Source: Anaerolineales bacterium (GTDB taxonomy: Bacteria > Chloroflexota > Anaerolineae > Anaerolineales > Villigracilaceae). From it: DNA of 30,835 nt. Positions 15,427-23,523 of the stretch are shown here, in pieces; position 1 is the first letter of the stretch; every line of letters begins with the position of its first letter. A program made the translations under genes and the position numbers. The notes below the pieces were generated by a model. It ran no database searches and had not been told where the DNA came from. It saw only the letters and a program-made list of their open reading frames with translations. Location of the stretch: positions 1-30,835 of the forward strand of contig JAFGKO010000301.1 in assembly GCA_016928525.1 (NCBI GenBank), given 5' to 3'.

Positions 15427-16263
15427 ATGGATATGGAAGAACTTCAATCGCTTTATGATTTCTCAGACCGCACGGTGTTGGTCACCGGCGGGGCGGGGGT
15501 GCTCGGCAGTGAGATCGCCTGCGCGCTCGTGGGATGCAACGCAAATGTCGTCATCCTTGATCGTGACCAGGAACTTGCGCAGAAAGCCATCGAGCGTTTT
15601 CCGAAAGTGGTCAAGGGGCGCGCGGTACGCGTGTATGGCGACGTGCTCATCGCCGAAACTCTGTATCAGGCGAACGAAACCGTCAAAACCGAGTTCGGCG
15701 CGGTGGACGTTCTTATCAACGCCGCGGGCGGCAATCATCCTTCAGCGACTACATCCCCCGATCTGGCTTTCTTTGATTTACCCATCGATGCGCTGCGTCA
15801 CGTTGGTGACTTGAATTTGCTTGGCACGATTTTGCCGTGTCAAGTGTACGGGCGCGGCATGGCAGAACGCGGCGAGGGCGTGATCCTCAACGTCTCTTCA
15901 ATGAACGCCTTCCGTCCGCTCACGCGCATCCCTGCCTATTCGGCGGCAAAGGCAGCGATCAACAACTTCACGCAATGGCTGGCTGTCCACATGGCGCAAA
16001 ATTATTCGCCGCGCATCCGCGTCAACGCGATTGCGCCTGGATTTTTCCTGACGGAACAGAATCGATTCCTGCTCACGGATAAGGACACTGGCGAACTGAC
16101 AGCGCGTGGTCAATCGATTCTGGCTCACACCCCGATGAACCGCTTCGGGACTCCCGAAGACCTGCTCGGCGCGACGATGTGGCTGATCTCCCCTGCATCC
16201 GCTTTTGTGACGGGAGCGGTGATTCCCATCGATGGAGGGTTCTCAGCGTTTAGTGGTGTATAA
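15427..16263 (+). CDS. SDR-family oxidoreductase, probable D-fructuronate reductase (D-mannonate-forming)
   Basis: This 278-residue short-chain dehydrogenase would reduce D-fructuronate to D-mannonate, the reaction of UxuB, in the cytoplasm. It shows the cofactor motif TGGAGVLG (residues 20-27), Asp45 at the end of strand 2 (VVILDRD, suggesting NAD preference), NAAGG (98-102), and the catalytic Ser158, Tyr171 and Lys175 (YSAAK). The C-terminal VTGAVIPIDGGFSAFSG closes the fold. I start at ATG 15427, with AAGGA 6 bases before; GTG 15412 is a weaker alternative. SDR-type fructuronate reductases replace the UxuB family in several bacteria. The role assignment comes from the uxaC-uxaE neighbours; the fold itself is certain. 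Confidence 0.85.
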   Translation: MDMEELQSLYDFSDRTVLVTGGAGVLGSEIACALVGCNANVVILDRDQELAQKAIERFPKVVKGRAVRVYGDVLIAETLYQANETVKTEFGAVDVLINAAGGNHPSATTSPDLAFFDLPIDALRHVGDLNLLGTILPCQVYGRGMAERGEGVILNVSSMNAFRPLTRIPAYSAAKAAINNFTQWLAVHMAQNYSPRIRVNAIAPGFFLTEQNRFLLTDKDTGELTARGQSILAHTPMNRFGTPEDLLGATMWLISPASAFVTGAVIPIDGGFSAFSGV

Positions 16264-16264
16264 C

Positions 16265-17527
16265 ATGCTTGTTTCCCAAATGATTTCTCCTGTCGACCAA
16301 CTCCTTACGAACGACCAAATTACCGAGACCTTGCACAAGGGACTCGATGGTAAGTTCCAGAATCAACGTGTGCTGGTTTTGATTCCCGACCATACACGTT
16401 CGTTGCCGTTGCCGTTTCTATTTCGTGCACTTGTGGATATATTGTATGATGTGAAGCAGTTAGATTTCATGGTTGCGCTGGGGACACATCCGCCTTTGAG
16501 CAAAGAGAGCACCAATAAACTGGTAGGTATCTCTGCGGGAGAACAAAGCACCATATTCAAGCATATCGGTTTACTCAATCATGCCTGGGATTCGCCATCA
16601 ACCCTGACATCGCTTGGCGTTATCGAGCAGAATGAACTTAAACAAATCGCTGGACATCATTGGCATCCGTCGTTGCCGAATGAAGTCGAAATTCGTATCA
16701 ACAAAGCCGCGCTCGAATATGATCACATTATCATTCTTGGGCCAACTTTTCCGCATGAGGTAGTCGGATTTTCAGGTGGGGCAAAATATCTTTTTCCTGG
16801 CATTTCCGGCGCGGATATGATCAATGCCACCCACTGGCTCGGCGCGTTAGCGGGTGTGGTGGGGACGATTGGGATCAAGGAGACGCCTGTCCGTGCGATG
16901 ATCCATGCGGCAGTGAAACGGTTACGGACCCCGCTCACGTTGGTAGCGTTGGTGGTAGAAGGCAAAGGGTTGAGCGGATTGTTCGTCGGCGACCATTTGT
17001 CGGCTTGGAATGAAGCGGTGAACTTATCAGCGCAGCGTCACATCCGCTGGTGTAAGAAGCCTTTCAAGCGAATCCTGTCGTGTGCACCTGCAATGTACGA
17101 TGAGTTGTGGACGGGCGCGAAGGCGATGTATAAGCTCGAGCCTGCTGTTGCCTTGGGCGGGGAAGTCGTCATTTATGCGCCGCACTTGGATGTAGTCAGC
17201 CATGTGCATGGAAAATTTATTTACGAGGTTGGCTACCATATCCTGCCGTATTTTTTGAACGATTGGGAACGTTTCAAACATATCCCCTTGGGGGTGCTGG
17301 CGCACAGTACGCATTTGCGCGGCTCAGGCGTGATGGAAAATGGAATCGAAAAGCCGAATGTGCGCGTGACGCTTGCCTCCAAAATCTCCCCTGAAGATTG
17401 CGCGCGACTCAATTTGGGTTATCTCGATCCGGCAAAAGTCAATGTGGATGAATGGAAGGACAGGGAGAACGAGGGCGTATTGTACGTGCCCAAGGCAGGG
17501 GAAATTCTTTATCGGTTGAAAACATGA
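16265..17527 (+). CDS. LarA-family nickel-dependent 2-hydroxyacid racemase/epimerase homolog
   Basis: This 420-residue protein belongs to the lactate-racemase (LarA) superfamily, which uses a nickel-pincer nucleotide to invert C2 of 2-hydroxy acids. The key residues are present: DHTR (42-45), His75 in ALGTHPP, His164, Lys174 and His190 in FPHEVVGFSGGAKYLFPG and NATHW. The His-Lys-His spacing (10 and 16) equals that of LarA His174, Lys184 (cofactor attachment) and His200. The superfamily is known to include a D-gluconate 2-epimerase. Here it follows a mannonate-forming reductase and precedes a 6-phosphogluconate dehydrogenase, so D-mannonate/D-gluconate is the predicted pair (inference). The start is not firmly set: no good ribosome site precedes ATG 16265. 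Cofactor-synthesis genes larB, larC and larE are not in the window. Confidence 0.85.
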   Translation: MLVSQMISPVDQLLTNDQITETLHKGLDGKFQNQRVLVLIPDHTRSLPLPFLFRALVDILYDVKQLDFMVALGTHPPLSKESTNKLVGISAGEQSTIFKHIGLLNHAWDSPSTLTSLGVIEQNELKQIAGHHWHPSLPNEVEIRINKAALEYDHIIILGPTFPHEVVGFSGGAKYLFPGISGADMINATHWLGALAGVVGTIGIKETPVRAMIHAAVKRLRTPLTLVALVVEGKGLSGLFVGDHLSAWNEAVNLSAQRHIRWCKKPFKRILSCAPAMYDELWTGAKAMYKLEPAVALGGEVVIYAPHLDVVSHVHGKFIYEVGYHILPYFLNDWERFKHIPLGVLAHSTHLRGSGVMENGIEKPNVRVTLASKISPEDCARLNLGYLDPAKVNVDEWKDRENEGVLYVPKAGEILYRLKT

Positions 17528-18462
17528 TGGCGCAACTAAAATCATTTTTTGAAATTCAGGGAAAAGGATTATCCCTTTTACTCACGATGTTGGTCGGGGC
17601 GTTTGTGCCGCAGGCGCACGCGTTCTCGTTTTTGATCCAATATCTGTTGATGGTGATGTTGTTCTTTGCATTTCTGGACATCGAGTTCAAGCCGCAGTCG
17701 TTCCAAAAAAGTGTGATCTGGGTTCTGCTTGCAAATGTTGCGGCGGCATTTATTAGTTATTCCGTGCTGGTTCCGTTTGACCTGACTCTGGCGTTATCAG
17801 CCTTCATGACAGCCATCGCGCCTACGGCAATCGCTGCGCCAGTCATCATCGGCTTCATCCAAAGGGAAGTAGAGTACGTCGTTGCCGCAGTCCTGATCAC
17901 CAATATATCGAGCGCAGTGATTGTCCCACTGATATTGCCATCCTTGCTAGGCGCGGAGATACAAATCTCCATTTGGGAAGTTTTGCAACCGGTGTTGATC
18001 GTTATGTTCGTACCATTGATCCTTTCACGGCTTGTATCGCGGCTTTCACCTAAAACGCAAAAGGTCATTCGCAAAGGGAGATCCATTTCTTTTCCCATCT
18101 GGCTGGCCAACCTCTTTATCATCAGCGCCAACGCGTCGAATTTCCTTCACAATGAGAATTCCAATTCCTCGTTCACCCTGGTCGCTATCGCGCTGGCTTC
18201 GCTGGTGATTTGCATTTTCAATTTTGGATTGGGCGCTCTGCTTGGCGGCCGCAGCCATTGGCAGGAAGCCAGTCAAGCCTTAGGGCAAAAGAATCTTTCC
18301 TTCGTCATCTGGATCGCGCTGACCTTCATCAACCCACTTGTGGCAATGGGGCCTATGTTCTACATCGTGTATCATCACTTATACAATTCGTGGTCGATTT
18401 ACCAGTTCGAGAAACAGCGCAGGAAATTATTCGTCAGTTCCATTGGAGGTTCAAATGAATAA
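17524..18462 (+). CDS. Bile acid:sodium symporter (BASS)-family membrane transporter
   Basis: This 312-residue integral membrane protein has about nine or ten hydrophobic segments spread along its length, for example near residues 15-27, 34-55, 63-85, 88-112, 116-140, 147-170, 184-204, 212-237 and 251-280. ALGQKNLSFVIWIALTF and the preceding Gly-rich turn look like the sodium-solute symporter fold of the BASS family. Members carry organic anions such as bile acids, pantoate or pyruvate. The ATG overlaps the stop of the LarA-homolog gene by 4 bases, and the stop overlaps the gnd start by 8, so the three genes are tightly coupled. A role in moving a uronate or aldonate is plausible from context only. 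ATG 17527 is an equally possible start. Confidence 0.75.
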   Translation: MMAQLKSFFEIQGKGLSLLLTMLVGAFVPQAHAFSFLIQYLLMVMLFFAFLDIEFKPQSFQKSVIWVLLANVAAAFISYSVLVPFDLTLALSAFMTAIAPTAIAAPVIIGFIQREVEYVVAAVLITNISSAVIVPLILPSLLGAEIQISIWEVLQPVLIVMFVPLILSRLVSRLSPKTQKVIRKGRSISFPIWLANLFIISANASNFLHNENSNSSFTLVAIALASLVICIFNFGLGALLGGRSHWQEASQALGQKNLSFVIWIALTFINPLVAMGPMFYIVYHHLYNSWSIYQFEKQRRKLFVSSIGGSNE

Positions 18463-19858
18463 AGCAAACTTTGGTTTTATGGGTTTGGGGGTGATGGGTC
18501 ACATGTTAGCGCTCAACATGGAGCGTAATGGCTTTCGTGTAGCAGGCTACGATGTGGACGCAGAGAAAGTTAAAGCCTTTGGGACAAAGTATCCGGACAA
18601 GAACCTGGTTGCTTGCGCCACACTGGAGGAATTCCTGGCTACATTGGAACGTCCGCGCCGTATCATGATGATGGTCCCGGCCGGGAAAATCGTGGACACA
18701 GCCATTGCCAGCATCCAAGACGACCTGGAGCCTGGTGATCTGCTGATCGATGGCGGCAATTCCTTCTTCATGGACACGGAACGCCGTTCCAAGGAACTGG
18801 AAGCCAGGGGCATCATCTATATTGGCACGGGCGTCAGCGGCGGCGAGCAAGGCGCATTATGGGGACCGTCCATCATGCCAGGGGGACAGCCGGAAGCCTG
18901 GGAGCTGGTGAGGCCCATTTTCGAGGCGATCAGCGCCAAGGTCCAGGGCGAAGCGTGTGTGGCCTATATGGGACCGCGCGGCGCGGGTCATTACGTCAAG
19001 ATGGTGCATAACGGAATCGAATATGGCGATATGCAGTTGATTGCCGAAGCGTATGACATCCTGCATCGCGGGCTGGGATTGAACAACCGGAAATTGCACG
19101 AGGTCTTTGCAGAATGGAACCGGGGAGAATTGGAATCGTACCTGATCGAGATCACGGCTGACATCTTCACCAAATCCGACCCCGAAACCGGCCAAGCTGT
19201 TGTCGACTTGATCCTGGATGAGGCCGCCCAAAAAGGCACCGGCAAATGGACCAGCCAGAACGCCCTCGATCTTGGTGCGCCGACCCCGACCATCAACGCG
19301 GCTGTGGAAAGCCGTATCGTTTCAGCATACAAAGGCGAGCGAGTGTCAGCCTCGGCTGTGCTGACTGGCCCGGAGTTGAAATTCTCCCTTGGCCCGAAGG
19401 CAGCAATCGATTTGGTACGGGATGCACTCTATGCGGCAAAGATCTGTTCGTATGCGCAGGGGTTTGCATTGATGCGATTGGCCAGCAAGGAGTATGACTA
19501 CAGCCTGGATTATGGCGAAATTGCCTGCATCTGGCGCGGCGGATGCATCATCCGTGCCCGCTTCTTGAACGATATCCGCCAGGCGTTCATCCGTAACCCC
19601 GACTTGCCTAACTTGATGGTCGATCCTGAATTCGCGACGGCGATGAACGCCCGGCAGTCCGCGTTGCGCAAAGTGGTGTCACTGGCAGCGGAGAGTGGTA
19701 TTCCGGCGCTGGCATTCAGTTCTGCCCTGGCCTATTACGATGCCTATCGCAGCTCCCGCCTGCCGGCCAATTTGACGCAAGCCCAGCGCGATTATTTTGG
19801 CGCACATACTTATCGCCGCGTGGATCGTGAGGGAACGTTCCATACGGATTGGCAATAA
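18455..19858 (+). CDS. gnd: 6-phosphogluconate dehydrogenase, decarboxylating
   Basis: The enzyme oxidises 6-phospho-D-gluconate to D-ribulose 5-phosphate and CO2. The 467-residue length fits the long dimeric class. The nucleotide motif GLGVMG is at residues 10-15 and the substrate loop GVSGGEQGALWGPS at 126-139. Catalytic Lys182 and Glu189 sit in YVKMVHNGIEYGD, and the signature tail FGAHTYRR with FHTDW ends the protein. Strand 2 ends in AGYDVDAEK: Asp33 stands where NADP-specific enzymes have Asn-Arg, which predicts NAD preference. The substrate loop reads GEQGAL where most have GEEGAR. I start at ATG 18455 because GGAGG stands 4 bases upstream and the Rossmann strand begins at once. Confidence 0.92.
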   Translation: MNKANFGFMGLGVMGHMLALNMERNGFRVAGYDVDAEKVKAFGTKYPDKNLVACATLEEFLATLERPRRIMMMVPAGKIVDTAIASIQDDLEPGDLLIDGGNSFFMDTERRSKELEARGIIYIGTGVSGGEQGALWGPSIMPGGQPEAWELVRPIFEAISAKVQGEACVAYMGPRGAGHYVKMVHNGIEYGDMQLIAEAYDILHRGLGLNNRKLHEVFAEWNRGELESYLIEITADIFTKSDPETGQAVVDLILDEAAQKGTGKWTSQNALDLGAPTPTINAAVESRIVSAYKGERVSASAVLTGPELKFSLGPKAAIDLVRDALYAAKICSYAQGFALMRLASKEYDYSLDYGEIACIWRGGCIIRARFLNDIRQAFIRNPDLPNLMVDPEFATAMNARQSALRKVVSLAAESGIPALAFSSALAYYDAYRSSRLPANLTQAQRDYFGAHTYRRVDREGTFHTDWQ

Positions 19859-19869
19859 AAGGAGACATT

Positions 19870-20952
19870 ATGAAATACGGACTTAACATTGCACCTGAAG
19901 CTACCCTGGACTTTGTCTCGCTTGGTGCATTGGTGCACCGCCTCGACCCTGGCATCATCCCCTTCCGCAAGGCGAGCGAGTGTCAGATTCACGTAAGCGG
20001 CGGGGAGTTCAACTGCGCGGCTAACCTTGCGGACTGTTTCTGCTTGAACACGGGTATTGTCACCGCCATGGTCGACTATCCCATCGGTGAGTTGATTGCC
20101 GAACGGGTACGAGCAATGGGCGTCAAGCCGTTCTACAAACACTTCAAACACAACGGCGTCAACGGTCCCAACATGGCAACGGTTTACAGCGACCGTGGAT
20201 TCGGTGTCCGTGCACCTGTTGTCTTTTACAATCGTTCAAATGAAGCAGGCGCAATGCTTAAGCCCGGTGATTTCGATTGGGGGACCATCTTTGGCGCAGG
20301 TGTGCGCTGGTTCCATAGCGGAGGCATCTTCGCGGCATTGTCTGAAACAACGGGTGAACTTATTATCGAAGGGATGAAAGCCGCCAAAGCCTCGGGTGCG
20401 GTCACATCTTTTGATTTGAACTACCGTGCTAAGTTATGGAACATTTGGGGCGGGCAGGAGAAAGCTGTTTCGGTTCTGCATCGAATCGTTGAGAATGTAG
20501 ATGTGCTGGTCGGCAACGAGGAGGACTTGCAACTGGGTTTGGGTATTCCCGGCCCGGAAGTGAAAGCTAAATCCAAGCTCGACCCCAGCACCTTCTTTGG
20601 CATGATCGATAAGGTGGTGGAGAAATTCCCCAATGTTAAGATCGTCGCCACGACGCTAAGGGAAGTCCATGCGACAAACCATCATTCATGGGGTGCAGTT
20701 GCCTGGATCGATGGCAATACCTACCAATCCCCGACCTGCGAGCTGCACATCCACGACCGTGTCGGTGGCGGGGACGGTTTCGCATCCGGTTTCTTCTATG
20801 GCTTGTTGAGCGGTGAACCGGAGCAGGAAGCGGTCAACTTAGGCTGGGCGCATGGCGCATTAATGACCACCTTCCCCGGCGACACGACCATGGCAACTGT
20901 AGAGCAGGTGCGAGCGTTTGCGAGAGGCGGCTCAGCGCGAATACAACGTTAG
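19870..20952 (+). CDS. PfkB-family sugar/sugar-acid kinase
   Basis: This 360-residue kinase has the PfkB N-terminal region with the substrate-binding SGGEFNCAANLADCF segment. The C-terminal anion-hole/catalytic motif is read as DRVGGGDGFASG (residues 296-307) with Asp302 as the general base. The GGGD form resembles 2-keto-3-deoxygluconate kinases of Gram-positive bacteria and Thermotoga. As last gene of the uronate operon it could be that enzyme, but no dehydratase that would make 2-keto-3-deoxygluconate lies in the operon. The adjacent gnd calls for a kinase making 6-phosphogluconate, so gluconate is an equally reasonable substrate. AAAAGGAG precedes ATG 19870 by 5 bases; the gene starts 11 bases after gnd. 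Confidence 0.85.
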   Translation: MKYGLNIAPEATLDFVSLGALVHRLDPGIIPFRKASECQIHVSGGEFNCAANLADCFCLNTGIVTAMVDYPIGELIAERVRAMGVKPFYKHFKHNGVNGPNMATVYSDRGFGVRAPVVFYNRSNEAGAMLKPGDFDWGTIFGAGVRWFHSGGIFAALSETTGELIIEGMKAAKASGAVTSFDLNYRAKLWNIWGGQEKAVSVLHRIVENVDVLVGNEEDLQLGLGIPGPEVKAKSKLDPSTFFGMIDKVVEKFPNVKIVATTLREVHATNHHSWGAVAWIDGNTYQSPTCELHIHDRVGGGDGFASGFFYGLLSGEPEQEAVNLGWAHGALMTTFPGDTTMATVEQVRAFARGGSARIQR

Positions 20953-21030
20953 GAGTCCATTTGAGCGGAGGCGGTGCACACTGTCCTGGTGACTTTTGGG
21001 AGTTTCAGCCAAAATCGTAGGAGTTGACAA
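20953..21030. other. Convergent intergenic spacer
   Basis: These 78 bases separate the uronate operon (+) from the HAD gene (-). TTTTGG and CCAAAA around 20994-21014 could form a weak 6-bp stem, but no T-run follows. No convincing terminator is visible for either strand. Confidence 0.35.
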
Positions 21031-21720
21031 TTACCCAATCAAAGATGAAAAATCATCTTTGCTCATTTCCTCTAAATGCTCAAAGATGTAATCTGCTTTT
21101 GCTAATTTGTTGGCAGGGTTGGTGGTAGTAACAGCGATACATTTCATCCTTGCCCGTTTTGCTCCCTCTACCCCTGCTATCGCATCCTCGATGACGGTGC
21201 AATTTTCGGGGCGTACCTGTAACATATTTGCCGCTTTCAAAAATACATCAGGGTTGGGCTTGCCAGGTAAGTCGAATCCCGAAACGATTGCATCGAAAAA
21301 ATCTTCGATCTTCAATTCAGCAACCAAAACTTCAATGTTCTCAGGAGGAGCAGAGGAGGTAATTGCTTGTTTGATGCCCCAGGCTTGAAATTGTCTTAAC
21401 CAACCTGGAACCCCTGGCAGTAGTTCTGCCTTTCCCTTTATCGATTTCCGAAAAAGGGATTCCTTTTTTTCACTGATTTGGGAAATTCTCTCCGGCTCCG
21501 GTTTTCTTCCAAAGGCCCACTCTAATATCCCGGCATTGTTCATGCCGAAGGTCTTCCTGAAATCTTCTAATTCAAAAGGGATTCCCAACTCATCAAAGGT
21601 TTGCTTCCAGGCTATGAAGTGGAAATTGCCGGTATCAACCAGCACGCCATCCATATCCCAGAGCACAGAATGGTTCTGGTAGAGTTCTGTCATCTTTGCG
21701 CCAGATTCTAACATACCCAT
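21031..21720 (-). CDS. HAD-superfamily hydrolase, beta-phosphoglucomutase-like
   Basis: This 229-residue protein is a subfamily-I HAD enzyme. Motif I is WDMDGVLVDT with Asp22 (nucleophile) and Asp24. An alpha-helical cap domain follows (FHFIAWKQTFDELG, FGMNNAGILEW). Motif II is the Ser of AITSSAPPENIE, motif III the Lys of GKPNPDVFLKA, and motif IV EDAIAGVEGAKRA. This arrangement fits sugar-phosphate phosphatases and beta-phosphoglucomutases. The substrate is unknown. It could start at the Met 9 residues further on (21693); neither start has a strong ribosome site. It lies 8 bases downstream of the PH-like gene, so the two are probably co-transcribed. Confidence 0.88.
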   Translation of the reverse strand: MGMLESGAKMTELYQNHSVLWDMDGVLVDTGNFHFIAWKQTFDELGIPFELEDFRKTFGMNNAGILEWAFGRKPEPERISQISEKKESLFRKSIKGKAELLPGVPGWLRQFQAWGIKQAITSSAPPENIEVLVAELKIEDFFDAIVSGFDLPGKPNPDVFLKAANMLQVRPENCTVIEDAIAGVEGAKRARMKCIAVTTTNPANKLAKADYIFEHLEEMSKDDFSSLIG

Positions 21721-21728
21721 TTTGCCGT

Positions 21729-22709
21729 TTAGATTAGTCGCTTCGATCTGTCACCCCGTGGTAATTCCTTAAAGCGATCCATTAATTGATTAATTTCTCC
21801 CCTCGCAGAAACCTGAAATAACAACTCAAGCTGGATATTCTCGGGCAATTGGATCAATAATTCCAACAAGTTGTTATCTTTCTCGCTTAGGGACAGGGAT
21901 ATGATTCTATTCAACGGTATGTAAACCCATATACCGCCATACCTGTCTTCTTTCCTCCGCGTCATCTCTTCCCGGATTACAATCAATTCCCGGTCGGTCA
22001 AGATGCTTATGTGAGTGGGAGAGATTGTCCTGAAATATGTTTTCCCCAAGACTGTCAACATGCTTTCTCGAATTTCATGTTGCAAAACGGAATAAATGAC
22101 CTTTTCGCCTCCCACCAGGCTATGCTTGGCATAGTTCATGAATTTGTAGTTGACCCTGATCAAATGGTCGAATTTCTCTAATTCCGAAGTCTGGACCACC
22201 TCTGCAGAATCTATTGTGGCAAGCCGCATCCTTTTCAAGATAGGCGTAAAGAGATAGTCAGTGACTGAATTGAATCTAAGTGTGGATGAAGTGTGGACAC
22301 CGTTGCTGGTCATCCCGCATATTTTGATACTGGAAGCCAACAGAGCGGTTCCAAATTCGATGTAACTGATCCCTACAAGTGGATAGCATTGCGTTTCGAA
22401 TTTGTTGCCATTCCTTTCCAGGATATAGATTTCATTTTCAAAAGCGCAGACGAGTTTCTCTGAGGTTCTGTGGATAAATCTCTCATGAGAGGGGGTGAGA
22501 ACTGTATAAGGAAATGCCCGTCCATCCGCAAGTAAGGGCTCAAAGAAGTCTTTATAAACATCGGACACCTCAGCGTAAGATTCAATGTGTTTCGCCCAGG
22601 AGGACCTTGCCAGTTCGGCGCCGCTTAAGAGTTTGGGCAACCTGGTTACTGTAGAATTATGGATTTGTCTCCAAGTCGTCTGCAGGATATTTCGCATCTT
22701 GGTCAACAT
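21729..22709 (-). CDS. Hypothetical protein, possibly with two bacterial PH-like domains
   Basis: I do not recognise this 326-residue protein with confidence. It has no signal peptide and no membrane segment. Two stretches rich in alternating strands resemble bacterial pleckstrin-homology-like domains. One is near residues 88-155 (VCAFENEIYILERN, CYPLVGISYIEFGTALLASS). The other is near 230-310 (ISPTHISILTDRELIVIRE, YIPLNRIISLSLS, LLELLIQLPENIQLELLF) and shows the typical order of ligand strand, 'tells' strand and long hydrophobic strand. The gene starts 17 bases after a thioredoxin-like lipoprotein gene and runs into the HAD gene. Functional links between the three are not evident. Confidence 0.7.
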   Translation of the reverse strand: MLTKMRNILQTTWRQIHNSTVTRLPKLLSGAELARSSWAKHIESYAEVSDVYKDFFEPLLADGRAFPYTVLTPSHERFIHRTSEKLVCAFENEIYILERNGNKFETQCYPLVGISYIEFGTALLASSIKICGMTSNGVHTSSTLRFNSVTDYLFTPILKRMRLATIDSAEVVQTSELEKFDHLIRVNYKFMNYAKHSLVGGEKVIYSVLQHEIRESMLTVLGKTYFRTISPTHISILTDRELIVIREEMTRRKEDRYGGIWVYIPLNRIISLSLSEKDNNLLELLIQLPENIQLELLFQVSARGEINQLMDRFKELPRGDRSKRLI

Positions 22710-22726
22710 GCTATTTTTCTTTCTGA

Positions 22727-23305
22727 TTAAGGGTTCAAGTAAGGTTCAAGGCTTTTTTGAAGCGATTCAGCGCTCTTTTTGCCGTATTCCAGATGATGTA
22801 CCTCACCATCCCGGTCGATGATCAGCATTGGAGAGAGAGGCGGATTTAGATACTGCGCGGTATACAAGTTGCCTAGCGCCCGGGCTACTTCAAGGGGCAC
22901 AATGGCAAAGTGCCATTCAAAGCCATACCCTTCGGAATATTCTTTGAGCGAGGCTGCATCTTCGTTCACATCAACATCCAGGCTGACCGAGATCAGATCG
23001 TCAGGATTGCCAAGTATCTCGTGCAGACTTCTCACTTCGTTTGCCTGGACGGTACAGTTTGGACACCACATAGCCATGGTTTCGACCAGTATCACCTTTC
23101 CAGCATAATCGTTCATGGTAAAGGTCTCGCCGGTTTGCACGTCGGTCAATTCGATGTCGAACCATTCCGGGGTTTCGGCGGCCCTCTGTAGGGATCGTGC
23201 AGGCTCAGGGGTCAGGGTTGAAGCGGAGGAGCCGCAGGCTGTCAGAAATAAGCTGGTCAATATGAGGGTCAGAACAAAGGTATGGATAAAAGTCTTGGCA
23301 CGCAT
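22727..23305 (-). CDS. Thioredoxin-fold redoxin lipoprotein
   Basis: This 192-residue exported protein has an N-terminal signal peptide with lipobox LTAC (Cys24) and a thioredoxin/AhpC-TSA-like domain. The redox motif is WCPNC (Cys81, Cys84), preceded by the strand GKVILVETMAMW. SLDVDVNEDAASLKEY and PPLSPMLIIDRDGEV, with a cis-Pro candidate in the latter, complete the fold. It probably acts outside the membrane as a thiol-disulfide reductant or maturation factor, similar to ResA/TlpA types. GGAGAACA precedes the ATG. It is the first of three minus-strand genes and lies just after the araA stub. Confidence 0.88.
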   Translation of the reverse strand: MRAKTFIHTFVLTLILTSLFLTACGSSASTLTPEPARSLQRAAETPEWFDIELTDVQTGETFTMNDYAGKVILVETMAMWCPNCTVQANEVRSLHEILGNPDDLISVSLDVDVNEDAASLKEYSEGYGFEWHFAIVPLEVARALGNLYTAQYLNPPLSPMLIIDRDGEVHHLEYGKKSAESLQKSLEPYLNP

Positions 23306-23334
23306 TGTTCTCCGTTTTGACTTTCAAGGTTATC

Positions 23335-23519
23335 TTACAAACTCCTGTTCAACTGGTAATACAGGTCGTTCCAACGCATTTTTTTGAACTCTTCCAGTTT
23401 TGTGTTTTCGTTGATCAGCAGGAATTCGAGGCTAGCCATGTCAGCAAAATCGCGCAAATGCTTGTTGGTGACGAAATAGCTGAATCCGGTGTGTGCGCTC
23501 CTTCTGCGTAAATCCAGGC
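23335..23519 (-). pseudogene. 3' stub of a second L-arabinose isomerase gene
   Basis: This segment aligns with the last 189 bases (63 codons, 26777-26965) of the intact araA at roughly 85% identity by hand count, including the end YQLNRSL and stop codon. It carries a 3-base deletion and a 1-base deletion that breaks the frame near its 5' end. Nothing of the upstream araA portion remains: the similarity stops 4 bases before the permease stop codon. It is therefore a non-functional remnant, too diverged to be a very recent copy, and marks a recombination boundary of the sugar-transporter cassette. Confidence 0.85.
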
Positions 23520-23523
23520 AGTG

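Noticed and set aside
21041..21060. AAAGATGA-AAAA-TCATCTTT hairpin near the end of the HAD gene as a terminator
   Set aside because: It lies inside the coding region of the HAD gene, codes for a plausible C terminus and is not followed by a suitable T-run.
23305..23523. A small plus-strand protein in the gap before the permease gene
   Set aside because: The stretch aligns with the end of araA on the minus strand, so the plus-strand frame is a shadow of the stub.
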